DNA of 64,000 nucleotides from Bartonella kosoyi. Its GTDB lineage: Bacteria; Pseudomonadota; Alphaproteobacteria; Rhizobiales; Rhizobiaceae. The position numbers and the translations under genes were made by a program. This document shows positions 30,510 to 40,410 of the stretch, one piece after another. Location of the stretch: positions 186,001 through 250,000 of the forward strand of contig NZ_CP031843.2 in the NCBI RefSeq assembly GCF_003606325.2, given 5' to 3'. Position 1 is the first letter of the stretch; each line of letters opens with the position of its first letter. The notes under the pieces were generated by a model. It was given only the letters and a program-made list of their open reading frames with translations. It was not told where the DNA came from and searched no databases.

Positions 30510-30860
30510 GCATATTCATCGGCGTGTTTTAAAGGGTCATCTCTCAAAGCACTCCAGTCCATTTTGTGTCAGTGCTCGTGAATGATATAATGGTAAATCC
30601 ACTGAACACTATCATCTTTTATACTCATGAAAAAGTAAGCCGGCACCATCACATATTTTTCCAACCCCTAATATGCGATACCTTTAAACCATTGAGACAG
30701 TTCATAAGAGGCATTTTTAGCCCTTCCTTAAGCAAGTGATCCGCATGGCTTTGCCATTCACAACATACAAGGAAGAAGGATTTTGTTTGATTCAATATGA
30801 ACAAGATTAAAATAAGAAAGCCTTACAATCTTCAAGACTCTCATTCAACATATAAAACAG
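30510..30860 (-). pseudogene. Integrase-leader repeat, remnant 8
   Basis: Minus-strand copy. Blocks gtgaatgatataatggtaaatccactgaacactatcatc (matching the WLYRYTIHG region), gccggcaccatcacatatttttcc, acagttcataagaggc and ttttgtttgattcaatatgaac are in family order. Frameshifted throughout. Confidence 0.8.
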
Positions 30861-30922
30861 TGAACACTTTTTATAAAACAATACCTAGCCATACAGACGC
30901 TCTTACTCATTTCTTCTCAAAT

Positions 30923-32082
30923 CTAAAGTGGAGCAAGACGACCAAGATCTAAAAATCCCAATTTGACCCAGCCATGGCTAATAGTTAAGGGAAGAATGGG
31001 AGAGCCATCTGTATTTTTAGGCAGTGTACTCAAAATAAAAAGTAACGCTTGAAAATTATCCGTTTCTTCAGGAAACAAATGTTGCAAAGCCTCAAGAAAT
31101 TTCACGTGCTGTATACAAACAATTTCGAATGTTGCTGACAAATATCCTTCATCATCAAAAGAAAAAGGTCCACTAATATGCACCCCACCACCTGTATGAA
31201 AAGCCAATTTAGCATGTTTTAAAATGCCACTTTTTCCATAGAGATGCTGTCTCCAATTTCCTCCTCTTTTTTCAGATAGAAGAGAAACATCATTTAAAAT
31301 CCATTTCAAATTGCCATCAATTTTTGGAACATCAACAAAAGAAGATATAAAAATTGGAGAAACATCAAAACCATCAAAAATAATATTTCCTGAGAAATGC
31401 TTCTTTTCATGTTTAAGATCAAGACGCAAAAATTCTGCCGTTATTTTTTGAGAGACATCTTTTGGCTCTAACTTCTGAACAGCAACATCAGGAGTATCTT
31501 GCAAAGATGTCTGATCTTCAACACTTTGTTGTGTTGTCTTTTTATCTGCCGTTTGTGATCCCACTGCTTCTTGAAGCTTTTGATCCTCAAACGAAGAGGA
31601 GAGAGGAGAAAATTCAAGCCCTTCAGCGATAAACTTCAATGTCTGACCTGTTTTCCAATAAGGCTCTGTTTCAATCACCAAATTGCGCCAACGAGATACT
31701 ATGGAAGTTTTATCAGAAAACATGATTGATGCAGGAGAATCAATATTAAACTCGACTACATGCGGCGCATAAATTGGTGCACCAGCTGTCAAACGCCCCG
31801 TCGATAAAGAAACTCCATATAAAGGCCAAGAAAATTGAAACTTGTCACACACAACACCAATCCGTAAAGGATAACCGTTCTTGCGCACATTCTCACACAC
31901 CGCCACCCTATTACCAGAAGACGCTTTTGCGGATATATCAGAAACATAGTTTTCTATTTTACGTGAAAAAAAAACCAGAAAGCGCTATAAATGAGGACCA
32001 GAGCAAGACAAAACAGCCCACATAATAAATAGCGCAAAGAAAAACTTTTTTGTGATGATGGTATTTGAGAGGACGTAGACAA
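30923..32082 (-). pseudogene. DUF2125-family protein, frameshifted at a 9-A tract
   Basis: The body (327 codons from a GTG at 31904-31906) resembles the DUF2125 family of Rhizobiales: VCENVRKNGYPLRIGVVCDKF, then long beta-rich sequence. Its N-terminus is missing in that frame. In the adjacent frame, from a TTG at 32080-32082, comes SSQKSFSLRYLLCG and a membrane segment (LLCGLFCLALVLIYSAFWFF). The two frames meet at a run of nine A at 31966-31974; ten or seven would join them as ...FWFF(F)SRKIENYVSDISAKASSGNRVAVCENV. Either a real frameshift, a length-variable tract, or a sequencing error. Function unknown; probably anchored in the inner membrane. Confidence 0.75.
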
Positions 32083-32104
32083 CTTTAAAACTTTCTTTAT
32101 CTTT

Positions 32105-32170
32105 TGATTTTCACCCCACCCTAAAAAGGATAAAGATTCTTAACATTCACCAATCTATAAACAATCCAGC
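32105..32170 (-). pseudogene. Integrase-leader repeat, remnant 9 (3' flank)
   Basis: Short piece: aaagattcttaac-ttcaccaatctataaa corresponds to aagattcttaaccaataccgatctgtaaat at 16400-16432, which lies just beyond the integrase codons of remnant 7. Confidence 0.5.
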
Positions 32171-32394
32171 TTCTTAATCTATCGGATTTTATCTACTGGC
32201 CACGTTATGGAGGACATAATTCACCGTCCTAAAGTACAGCATCCCACACGCTCAAGAAGCAAGACTGTCTTAAGAAAACCCTTCACACTTTCTAACAAAA
32301 AATACCTTATATGTAAAGTTTTACATGCGCTGTCTATCTTCAACTTTAAACAACATTATTTTACAGTACAACAAGAATGACAATGACAAATTGA

Positions 32395-32845
32395 TTTACA
32401 GTAGTAACTTACTGTTTTGCATATTGAATTGAGAGTCCCAAATATCGTAAGATTCTCTCATTTCAAACCTACTCTCTAGGTTGAATTAATCAAAACCATT
32501 TTCTTACACGTCAAAAGCGAAGCTGACGTAGAGGTAAAAACGGTACAAGAAAGGACAAAAAGCCTTTTCATGAATCGTCGAGAAAAGCCAAAGGATGTCG
32601 CAATATTGGGGGCGGGACAAAGTTGTGATAGCTACCGACTGCCCCCCCTTCACAAGCATAAAAATGACGATGTTCTATGTATTTTATATTATTCTATGGA
32701 GGCTTTATCATTATACTATTCACGGTCGGCGCCGTGAAATGTGCTTGGGTGCGCTTTGAGAGATGTCTCTTTAAAACACGCCCGTAATGATACAACCAAA
32801 TAGCCTTCTATTTTACGTGAAGGTCGTGAGCCCATTAAGAACCAG
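32395..32845 (+). pseudogene. Integrase-leader repeat, remnant 10
   Basis: Plus-strand copy with full leader (atcgtaagattctctcatttcaaac, tgaattaatcaaaacc, acgtcaaaagcg) and most of the coding part: ttatactattcacggtcggcgccgtgaaat, gcgctttgagagatgtctctttaaaacacg, and beyond to cgtgaaggtcgtgagcccattaag, which reads REGREPIK, so this copy extends further into the integrase than most. Stops and frameshifts interrupt it. Confidence 0.8.
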
Positions 32846-32852
32846 TACATAC

Positions 32853-33599
32853 TCATACCAGTGCGGGCGGTGTACAAAAGATCTGCCGTAATGCACCTTC
32901 AAACCATTGGCTTAAAGCTCGATCATAGATTAAACGCCCTTTTAAATGTGCACAAGCAGGTTGAGCACCTTTTTCGGTCAATTTATGTGCCGAACGCACC
33001 AACAAACGCCGCATCATAGCGCGTGTAAATTCAGCATGAAATTGCAAACCCCATGCATTTTTTCCATAACGGAAAGCTTGTGTAGGATATGTATTCCCTG
33101 TTGCCAAAAGCATCGCCTCTTTTGGTAAATCATAAATACCTTCATCATGAAAATGATAGACCATTTCTGGCCAATTCATCAATTCCTTTCCTTGTTGGGT
33201 CACTTCGAGTGGATACCAGCCCACTTCAACAGTCCCATCACTTCTTGTACCAACGCGTGCTCCTAAATTTCGCGCTAACATTTGTGCTCCCAGACAAATA
33301 CCCAAAAAAGGCTTATTTTCCTTTAGCGATAAAGAAATCCAATCAATTTCCTCACCAATATAAGCTTCGCTGTCATTCACACTCATCGGTCCCCCTAAAA
33401 TAACAACACCAGCATAATGCTCTAATGTATCAGGGAGTTTTTGCCCAAAAATAGGACGATAAACATCAAGAACAAAACCATTTTGTTGTAAAAATTTTCC
33501 CAAACGACCAGTATAAGGAGACCGCCGATGAATAACCACAGCAATCCTTGGTTTGCTATTTTTTTGCTTTTTATCAAGACATCTCTGATTTAAAAACAT
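32853..33599 (-). CDS. Class I glutamine amidotransferase domain protein
   Basis: A 248-residue stand-alone class I (triad) glutaminase. The oxyanion segment VVILGGPMSVND (65-76), nucleophile C102 in LGICLGAQM, and H188/E190 in WGLQFHAEFT complete the triad. Such proteins resemble GMP synthase glutaminase domains; some act as gamma-glutamyl hydrolases or donate ammonia to unknown partners, and no synthetase domain is fused or adjacent here. Substrate unknown. It ends about 10 bases beyond an integrase remnant. Confidence 0.85.
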   Translation of the reverse strand: MFLNQRCLDKKQKNSKPRIAVVIHRRSPYTGRLGKFLQQNGFVLDVYRPIFGQKLPDTLEHYAGVVILGGPMSVNDSEAYIGEEIDWISLSLKENKPFLGICLGAQMLARNLGARVGTRSDGTVEVGWYPLEVTQQGKELMNWPEMVYHFHDEGIYDLPKEAMLLATGNTYPTQAFRYGKNAWGLQFHAEFTRAMMRRLLVRSAHKLTEKGAQPACAHLKGRLIYDRALSQWFEGALRQIFCTPPALV

Positions 33600-33758
33600 T
33601 TTTTAATCAATCACCGCTGTAACAAAGCAAAACTTCGTTTTTTTGATTATATCAAGCATAAGAGAATAATTTTATCGGACAAGATTAACAATAAGTTTTT
33701 TTCTTCTACATTCATTGTTTCTTCTGAGAAAACACTCAAATTATCCTATTGACACAAT

Positions 33759-35321
33759 TTAAAATAAACGAAATTTTTTCCTTGATAAAGACGTTCCTTC
33801 TTCTTCTGTTTTAACCCCTGGATCATCAACGTTTAAATGAATTTGGCTGAATGTTTTTGCATCTTGTTCTTTTATATCTTGTTTCTCCACCTGCATATTA
33901 TGCAAAAAAGAATCGTCTATAGGCGTTAATTTTTCAAGTTTCTTATCCTCAACACCCTCACTTTCTTCCACAACGTTCTCTTTATCTTGTTTTTTTGGCA
34001 CAATATTGACTGCCTCTAATGTAAGAGAAGGTACACGAGGAGGCGCTTTCCATTCAAAGCAACCCAACCGTCCACTGATTGGAGAAACAGCTGACCAAGA
34101 AGAAAAAATAGATCCCTCACACATCCATACAGGATCACGTTCAGCACGAAGGGCTAGGGAAAGCCATTGACGCACAGCCCCTTGATTGTTTCCCTGTGCT
34201 TCTTCAATATCTGCCAATAATAAATAAACACTTTCCCGTGGATGATACTGCAATGCTTTTTGTGCCTGCTCTCTTGCTAATGTTGTTTCACCAGCATCCA
34301 AAGCAGCTTTGGCAATAAGGAAAGCCGACTCAAATGCATCTTTATTATAGGAAGCAAGTATCTTAGCCCTTTTTAACCGTCCAACAGCTCCTTCTTCTTT
34401 TTCAAGATAAAGGATTCCCAAATCAGGATGAGGCTCTTTCTGCCAAGCCGCTATAATCATTTTATCCGCTTTACGCGCTTCATTTAATTTATAAAGAATA
34501 TCAGCCGCTATAATTGTTATTGGAACAAAATCAGGCGCCAATTTATGAGCTTTCAAAATAGCTTCACGTGCTTGTACTGGATGTGTATCAAACAGATGAA
34601 GAGCCTGTCCACTTAACAGTAAAACCTGTATATGCTGTCGCTCTGGAGTCACGCGCGCAGAACGCGGGAGAGCTTTTTGTGCTCTTTCAAAAACAGTAAG
34701 TGCCCGATCCCATTTACCCTCAGCACCCAACCGATCAAGCACCGTCTGATGCGCCCACAAAAGTGCCGGCGATAAAGCCAATGCCTCTTCTGCATATTGT
34801 TGTGCTGCCTCATAAGCTTTACTCTTCATCGCTTCACGAAACAAACCGTAAAGTCCAACTATTTTTGTTGGATCTTCCTTTCTCATTTCCTCAAAAAGAC
34901 TGATAGCGCGAACAGAGTTATTTTGTAAAGAAAAGGTTTGCGCTTGTAAAAGCCTTACCAATGGATCTTGTTTTCCTACAAGATATTTAGCAACCTGTGC
35001 TTCCATTTTTTGCGCAACCATACCATCACCAGCAAAAGCTGCAAGAATTCCCTTCGAGAGAGCTTCATAACCGCGCTTTTGATGGCGTTTATAAAAATAA
35101 TTGGAAAGCGCACTCGGTATGGAAAAAAAGAAAGAGAATAACCACCACAAAAGCACTAGTGTTACAAAGAACAAAGTCAGCACACTTAACACTGTAAGCA
35201 ATGAAGCAGAAAATCTGAAATTCAAAAATGTAAGGACAAAAACACCATTGTGATTAGCAACCCACCCAAAAGCTAACCCAAGAACACAAACAACAAAAAT
35301 ATAAATAAAAACACGTATCAT
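33759..35321 (-). CDS. hemY: HemY-type TPR membrane protein
   Basis: A 520-residue HemY N-domain protein: two N-terminal membrane segments (about 3-24 and 42-66), then tetratricopeptide repeats over about 120-400 (for example YEAAQQYAEEALALSPALLWAHQ, WDRALTVFERAQKALP, LAREQAQKALQYHP), and a charged low-complexity tail. HemY is encoded with hemC and hemD in many proteobacteria and is thought to organise late heme synthesis; this is not the protoporphyrinogen oxidase of the same name. The gene follows the COG4223 gene after 11 bases; hemC and hemD are absent from the window. Confidence 0.9.
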   Translation of the reverse strand: MIRVFIYIFVVCVLGLAFGWVANHNGVFVLTFLNFRFSASLLTVLSVLTLFFVTLVLLWWLFSFFFSIPSALSNYFYKRHQKRGYEALSKGILAAFAGDGMVAQKMEAQVAKYLVGKQDPLVRLLQAQTFSLQNNSVRAISLFEEMRKEDPTKIVGLYGLFREAMKSKAYEAAQQYAEEALALSPALLWAHQTVLDRLGAEGKWDRALTVFERAQKALPRSARVTPERQHIQVLLLSGQALHLFDTHPVQAREAILKAHKLAPDFVPITIIAADILYKLNEARKADKMIIAAWQKEPHPDLGILYLEKEEGAVGRLKRAKILASYNKDAFESAFLIAKAALDAGETTLAREQAQKALQYHPRESVYLLLADIEEAQGNNQGAVRQWLSLALRAERDPVWMCEGSIFSSWSAVSPISGRLGCFEWKAPPRVPSLTLEAVNIVPKKQDKENVVEESEGVEDKKLEKLTPIDDSFLHNMQVEKQDIKEQDAKTFSQIHLNVDDPGVKTEEEGTSLSRKKFRLF

Positions 35322-35332
35322 CTGGAGCCTAT

Positions 35333-36526
35333 TTACATCTTTGTTGGCTTAAAAGATCCTTGTTGCACAGACAACAACAATTGCTGCAGCAATTGGTGAA
35401 CAGCAATATGTCTTTCAAGCTGCTGAACAAAATCCTTTGAAACATCTTTTGCATTTTGAGGTAATGTCTGCCATTCGCTCAAAGCCTTTTCGTAATCACC
35501 CGCTTGAATGGCAACTTCCATGCGTGCTGTAATAGCCCCTAGCGTCATCCCCTCAACATTTCCAATTGGTCGCGAAACAACGAGCCCTTTTATCCATGCT
35601 AAAATTCGGTCAAAAAAACCAGCATCTGGCGCAGCAATATTTTGCGTACCAACAATTGCATCGGCAACATGAGAAAAATCAACTGAAAGTTGTGCTGAAC
35701 TTGGAAGACCTACAGTAGCTGTCTTTTGCAACACATCAAGTCCATCAATCGAGGGCGATAACTGCTGTAACAGCTTTAATTCATTGTTATAAGATCCACC
35801 CCGCTCTACAGCATTTTTTAACGAACTGATCGCTGTAAAAAGTGCCGTATTTATTTCTTTTTTTTCACTATTTTTAACAATAATTTCTTCCTGGAATGCT
35901 TCCAACTGTTTTTTTAACGAAGCAAGATCATTTGCATTGCTCAGCCCGACGGACAAAGCCGTTTCTATCTCTTTTGACTCGCCAACAAGTGTTTGTACAG
36001 CCTCTTCAAGAGCTTTTACTTTTTCTTCTAAAATCGCAAAAGCTTTTCTGCTTTCTTCTTGCGATAGTTCATCATTTTTCATTGTTTTAAACTGTTGTGA
36101 TGAAAAAGAAGAAAACTCTGTTTTTAATGCATCGATTTCTTGAAACACTCGCTCCAATTGTTCTCTTGTTTCTTCACTTGTGTCTTTTGCAGCTTCAGCG
36201 ACCTGCAAAACCTTTTCTCCACCAACAGAATTTTCTACAAAAGGAGAAGAAAACAAACCCACCCATTGAAGCCCCACAAAAATTCCCAAAGCAATGAGTC
36301 CCCCTAAAATCCCTGAAAGGGGCAACAAAAGCCAAGTTGTACGAGAAGTATTTTTATCCTGATTTTGCATATTCTGTTTTTCTTGGATATGAGATTCTAC
36401 AGAATTTTGTATTTTTTCCTCTGAATCATGGGAAACAGCTTCATGTTCAATGGCGGGCTTCTTACGGCGCGTACCAGCATAATGTGATTTAACTTTTGGT
36501 TTTGAAGAATCGACCATTTTTGTCAC
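35333..36526 (-). CDS. COG4223 / mitofilin-like membrane protein
   Basis: A 397-residue protein with a basic N-terminus, one membrane segment (about 65-88, TWLLLPLSGILGGLIALGIFVGL) and a long coiled-coil region (about 105-260, heptads such as ALEEAVQTLVGESKEIETALS), ending in a helical domain with FFDRILAWIKGLVVSRPIGNVEGM. This is the pattern of the alphaproteobacterial COG4223 family related to mitochondrial mitofilin/Mic60 and often labelled HemX-like. It precedes hemY in an operon. A membrane-shaping role is an inference from Mic60 homology. Confidence 0.85.
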   Translation of the reverse strand: MTKMVDSSKPKVKSHYAGTRRKKPAIEHEAVSHDSEEKIQNSVESHIQEKQNMQNQDKNTSRTTWLLLPLSGILGGLIALGIFVGLQWVGLFSSPFVENSVGGEKVLQVAEAAKDTSEETREQLERVFQEIDALKTEFSSFSSQQFKTMKNDELSQEESRKAFAILEEKVKALEEAVQTLVGESKEIETALSVGLSNANDLASLKKQLEAFQEEIIVKNSEKKEINTALFTAISSLKNAVERGGSYNNELKLLQQLSPSIDGLDVLQKTATVGLPSSAQLSVDFSHVADAIVGTQNIAAPDAGFFDRILAWIKGLVVSRPIGNVEGMTLGAITARMEVAIQAGDYEKALSEWQTLPQNAKDVSKDFVQQLERHIAVHQLLQQLLLSVQQGSFKPTKM

Positions 36527-36918
36527 TTTTTGTGCACACTCTTTTTAATGATAAAAGAGTTTTAATGATAAAATAATAAAATGAAAAAAGTTTTAAAAAT
36601 GCAGCTTTTCTCAAATATCTTTGTTTGCTTTACACTCTTTTCATAAAGAGTATAGCTTTATAGAAATTTTCTAAATCGTATTTTTTTCAAGAATATTTAC
36701 AATGATAAACTTTAATAGACAAGTTTTTAAAAACACATCTGAATTTTATACTAAAAATATAGCTTCAGTTTTTAATCAACAATGTCATAAAATTTAAAGA
36801 AAGTACCAAAATTCATTCTCTCGTAGAAAAATCAATTCTTAAAGAGAAATACTTTGCATCTTTTTCTGTTCATGATACGCACGTGGAAAAGAAACTTCAA
36901 AATAAGGTTTTGTTTAAA
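36527..36918. other. Gap where hemC/hemD normally lie
   Basis: A 392-base AT-rich divergent gap between the COG4223 gene and tsaD. No remnant of porphobilinogen deaminase or uroporphyrinogen III synthase could be read. It must hold promoters for both directions. Confidence 0.5.
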
Positions 36919-38013
36919 ATGCGTCTGTTGGGCATAGAAACAAGTTGTGATGAAACGGCAGCGGCTGTCATTGAATACAACAGTGAATCAAACAGCCGAA
37001 TTCTTTCCAATATTGTTTGGAGCCAAATTGATCATCACGCACCTTACGGCGGTGTTGTTCCTGAAATTGCCGCTCGTGCCCATGTTGAAATTCTTGATCA
37101 TTTAATTCTTCAAGCCCTCACAGAAGCAAACATAAAATTAAAAGATATTGATGGCATTGCAGCCACCAGCGGACCTGGTTTGATCGGGGGACTATTGGTA
37201 GGCGTTATGAGCGCAAAAGCACTCTCTCTTGCCACTGGAAAACCATTTATTGCTGTCAATCACTTAGAGGGACATGCTTTAACAGCTGTATTAACGAACA
37301 ATGTCAAATTTCCTTATTTATTACTTTTAGTTTCAGGGGGGCATACACAAACAATCCTTGTTCACGGAATAGGCAACTATCAACGTTTAGGAACTACCAT
37401 TGATGATGCATTAGGAGAAGCCTTTGATAAAACTGCCAAACTTTTAGGTCTTCCTTATCCTGGTGGACCAGCACTTGAAAAAGCAGCTTTATTAGGTGAT
37501 AAAAATCGCTTCCCTCTTCCACGACCTTTAAAAGGTGAAAAACGGTTAGATTTTTCTTTTTCAGGCCTTAAAACGGCTGTGCGACAAGCCGCAACAGCCA
37601 TAGCTCCTCTTACAGAAAATGATGTTGCTGACATTGCAGCAAGTTTTCAAGCTGCCGTGACCGATACAGTGCGTGATCGTGTTCATTTGGCTCTACAACA
37701 CTTTACCCACCAATATCCTCTCTATCCTGATCATGGAAAGCACTCTCCTTCTTTAGTTGTTGCGGGCGGCGTTGCTGCAAACCAAGCACTCCGCTCTACA
37801 TTACAGGAACTTGCTCATCAACATGGTTTTGAATTTATAGCGCCTCCTCTTTCCTTGTGTACCGATAATGCAGCAATGATTGCTTTTGCTGGTGCCCAAA
37901 AGCTCGCACGTGGAGAAACAAGCTCGCTTGATATCGCCCCTCGCTCACGCTGGCCCTTAGATGAAAAAGCCATGCCCTTAATCGGGACGGGACGCCGTGG
38001 AACAAAAGCATAA
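36919..38013 (+). CDS. tsaD: tRNA t6A37 threonylcarbamoyltransferase subunit TsaD
   Basis: TsaD, with TsaB and TsaE, attaches threonylcarbamoyl to A37 of ANN-decoding tRNAs. The 364 residues begin [17 protein letters not shown], the family signature. Metal ligands H115 and H119 lie in NHLEGHALT, and [25 protein letters not shown] and [13 protein letters not shown] follow. An upstream in-frame GTG at 36883 would add twelve residues with no ribosome binding site; the ATG at 36919 has AAGG upstream and gives the normal start. Confidence 0.95.
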   Translation: MRLLGIETSCDETAAAVIEYNSESNSRILSNIVWSQIDHHAPYGGVVPEIAARAHVEILDHLILQALTEANIKLKDIDGIAATSGPGLIGGLLVGVMSAKALSLATGKPFIAVNHLEGHALTAVLTNNVKFPYLLLLVSGGHTQTILVHGIGNYQRLGTTIDDALGEAFDKTAKLLGLPYPGGPALEKAALLGDKNRFPLPRPLKGEKRLDFSFSGLKTAVRQAATAIAPLTENDVADIAASFQAAVTDTVRDRVHLALQHFTHQYPLYPDHGKHSPSLVVAGGVAANQALRSTLQELAHQHGFEFIAPPLSLCTDNAAMIAFAGAQKLARGETSSLDIAPRSRWPLDEKAMPLIGTGRRGTKA

Positions 38014-38029
38014 GACAATTAATTTCCCT

Positions 38030-38095
38030 CACCTTTCAAAGAATGAAGATTTTCACTCAATCCGGTCTGTAATCTAGATCGTTATTGAATTAATT
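38030..38095 (-). pseudogene. Integrase-leader repeat, remnant 11 (3' flank)
   Basis: The segment around aaagaatgaagatt...ccggtctgtaat at 38038-38073 resembles the sequence just past the integrase codons of remnant 7 (16398-16430). The rest of the gap to 38666 shows no gene or clear repeat. Confidence 0.45.
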
Positions 38096-38666
38096 TTCCA
38101 CCTGCAAACGATTTTATTTGCTTCTCATTTCACACCATTCACTTAACAAAAAGCGCAATACGCAAACTTAAATTTTCACCACATATTCTAAAAATACTTC
38201 ATTTTTTAAAGAAACTTGCCTTATATCACCCCCTTCAAATGACAACATTTTACAGCACCATAAGACGCCCCCTACCACACCAAAGCATAGCCATCCTTTG
38301 ATATCTTTACCGTTGATTATCTATTTGTTTCATGACTATTGTAGTAACTTTTTAGAACTAATTTTCTTACTAAATTTTTTCCGATGTAAGACGCCTCTAA
38401 TGAGTGGATTTCAAACCATATCTGAAAAGATACCCAAGCCTCCACATGGCTGAGCAATTTTAAGTCTATTTTTTATGATACATTTTTCTGCTAAAAGATA
38501 AGCAAAATACAACTTAATTGGAGCGTACCCCTGCAAATTATTTTGAAACAAAAAACAAATAACTCCCGCTCTTTACGCCATTTTAAAAATCATCATTGAT
38601 GGTGTTACAAAAATGCTTATAAAAAAATAGATATGATGAATGAACAGTCTATGAAAAGGTGAATAC

Positions 38667-39095
38667 ATGGCTTATTGGCTTTTTAAATCTGAACCTCATA
38701 AATGGTCATGGGAGATGCAAAAGAAAAAAGGAGCGGGTGGCGAACAATGGGATGGTGTCCGCAATTATCAAGCCCGTAATAATATGCGCGCCATGAAATA
38801 TGGTGATAAAGGTTTTTTTTATCACTCAAATAAGGGTTTAGAAATTGTAGGCATTGTCGAAATATGTGCTGAAGCACACCCTGATTCTACAAGCTCTGAT
38901 CCACGCTGGGAGTGTGTGGATATCCGTGCACTTTGTGACATGCCAACACCTGTTTCACTAAAACAAATTAAAGCCAATCCCAAACTAGCCAATATGGTGC
39001 TGGTCAATACCAGCCGCTTATCAGTACAACCCGTAACAGAAAATGAATGGAAAGAAGTATGTTTGATGGGCAACCTTAAAAAGGAGATGCTTTGA
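38667..39095 (+). CDS. EVE-domain protein
   Basis: A 142-residue single EVE domain, a PUA-like fold that binds modified bases. MAYWLFKSEPHKWSWEMQ, WDGVRNYQARNNMRAMKYGDKGFFYHSN and the VGIVEICAEAHPDSTSSDPRWECVDIRAL segment are characteristic, with the aromatic cage Trp and Tyr residues present. Proteins like this are often next to tsaD or other housekeeping genes; the substrate is unknown. AAGGTG lies five bases before the ATG. Confidence 0.92.
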   Translation: MAYWLFKSEPHKWSWEMQKKKGAGGEQWDGVRNYQARNNMRAMKYGDKGFFYHSNKGLEIVGIVEICAEAHPDSTSSDPRWECVDIRALCDMPTPVSLKQIKANPKLANMVLVNTSRLSVQPVTENEWKEVCLMGNLKKEML

Positions 39096-39384
39096 TCTTA
39101 AAACAATGGTCTTTTATTCATCTAATCATATAAAAAAGTGCTTTATAGCGCGGAAGAACAAGCTCAATGCATCCCTTAGCGTATTCTCATGCTAATATAT
39201 TTTTCCGTATTATTTTGTATTCTGCACTCTTTCTCAATACAGCCCCCCAGATTGCACAAACACTTTCTTCATGATGCATCTTTTCAGAATACTCAACAAT
39301 TATAGTGGACAACACCACGAGCACTAAACCGCTCCCTTCGCATACAAACGTGATGAAAAAACTAAACTAAAGGTAGATAAAAAA

Positions 39385-39520
39385 ACATGCCTCTTATGAA
39401 GAATCTCAAATACCAAGGGTAGGCAACATTGGGAGTAAGCTCAAATATATAATGGCACCGGCTTATTGTTTTATGAGCGTAAAGATGGCGGCTCTCCATA
39501 GCAAAAACACACCCTAAAGT
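39385..39520 (+). pseudogene. Integrase-leader repeat, remnant 12
   Basis: Plus-strand copy: catgcctcttatgaagaatctcaaataccaaggg (start region), ggcaacattgggagtaagctcaaatatataatggcaccggcttattgttttatgagcgtaaagatggc (the GKYxDGAGLLLHKRKDG region). Frameshifted. Bases 39096-39384 and 39521-39729 show nothing else. Confidence 0.75.
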
Positions 39521-39729
39521 ATAAAACAACGCTTCCAATCAATGTATAAATATTCTGCACACGAAAGATGCATCTTCTTTTTAGCAAGCAACCACAGAAA
39601 TCATAAAAGGTTATTTTTTAGAGACTCTCTTTTTTAACTTTCCTCTTTTAATTTTTCTTGCATGAAAGCTCATTTTTCATGAAACTACTCTTTATCAATC
39701 AATGCCTTAACATGCCTATAAGGAAAAAA

Positions 39730-40410
39730 ATGAACAACTATACTCTTTTAATCATTGAAGATGATGATCTACGTCCCATTTTGGTAGAACAATTGCAAAT
39801 GCATCAAGAGTTTGAAATTTTTCAAGCAAAAACAGCTGAAGGGGGAATGAAAATAATCCAAGAAGAAAATATTGATCTTGCTATTTTGGGACTTGAACTT
39901 CCTGATCTTGATGGTCGAAAAGCCGTTAAACAATTACGCAGCCAAGGATTTCGTGCTCCCATTATCATGATAACGAATAATGATACAGACTGCGATACCA
40001 TTTTAGATCTTGAAACAGGCGCCAATGATTATGTGACAAAACCCTTTCGCTTTGCGGTGTTATTAGCGCGAATTCGAGCACAGTTGCGCCAATATGAACA
40101 AAATGAAGACACAACCATCCATATTGGCCCCTATACTTTTAAACCAAGACAAAAGCTCCTTCTTGATCCATGCAACAATAAAATCTATCTCACAGAAAAA
40201 GAAGCTGCGATTCTCAAATTCCTCTATTATGCTAATGATAAAATTGTCAGCCGTGAAACATTGTTAGAACAAATCTGGGGTTATAATGAAAACGTTGTCA
40301 CCCATACTTTAGAAACCCATATCTATCGTTTACGACAAAAAATCGAAAATGATCCCTCCAATGCACAAATTCTTATGACCGATCAAAATGGGTATCGTTT
40401 AAACCTCTAA
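39730..40410 (+). CDS. CenR-like OmpR-family response regulator lacking the phosphoacceptor Asp
   Basis: A 226-residue regulator with an N-terminal receiver domain (1-about 120) and C-terminal winged helix (about 130-225: LTEKEAAILKFLYYA, LLEQIWGYNENVVTHTLETHIYRLRQKIE). It strongly resembles CenR, the essential envelope-control regulator of alphaproteobacteria. The acidic pair E10/D11, the T of MIT and K104 of TKP are present, but the phosphoacceptor position, Asp in DLILLD-type motifs, is G54 (GGA at 39889-39891) in DLAILGLELPDLDG. It may work without phosphorylation. ATG at 39730 follows AAGGA; an upstream ATG at 39658 is less likely. Confidence 0.85.
   Translation: MNNYTLLIIEDDDLRPILVEQLQMHQEFEIFQAKTAEGGMKIIQEENIDLAILGLELPDLDGRKAVKQLRSQGFRAPIIMITNNDTDCDTILDLETGANDYVTKPFRFAVLLARIRAQLRQYEQNEDTTIHIGPYTFKPRQKLLLDPCNNKIYLTEKEAAILKFLYYANDKIVSRETLLEQIWGYNENVVTHTLETHIYRLRQKIENDPSNAQILMTDQNGYRLNL

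Noticed and set aside
30301..30519. A 72-codon minus-strand frame downstream of the dehydrogenase
   Set aside because: No ribosome binding site or recognised family, and it runs into integrase remnant sequence.
31953..32823. A shared ttctattttacgtga in the DUF2125 gene (31953-31967) and in remnant 10 (32809-32823), suggesting another copied gene fragment
   Set aside because: The second is explained as integrase codons (ILREGREPIK). In 64 kb a few 14-15 base matches are expected by chance, and similarity does not extend far.
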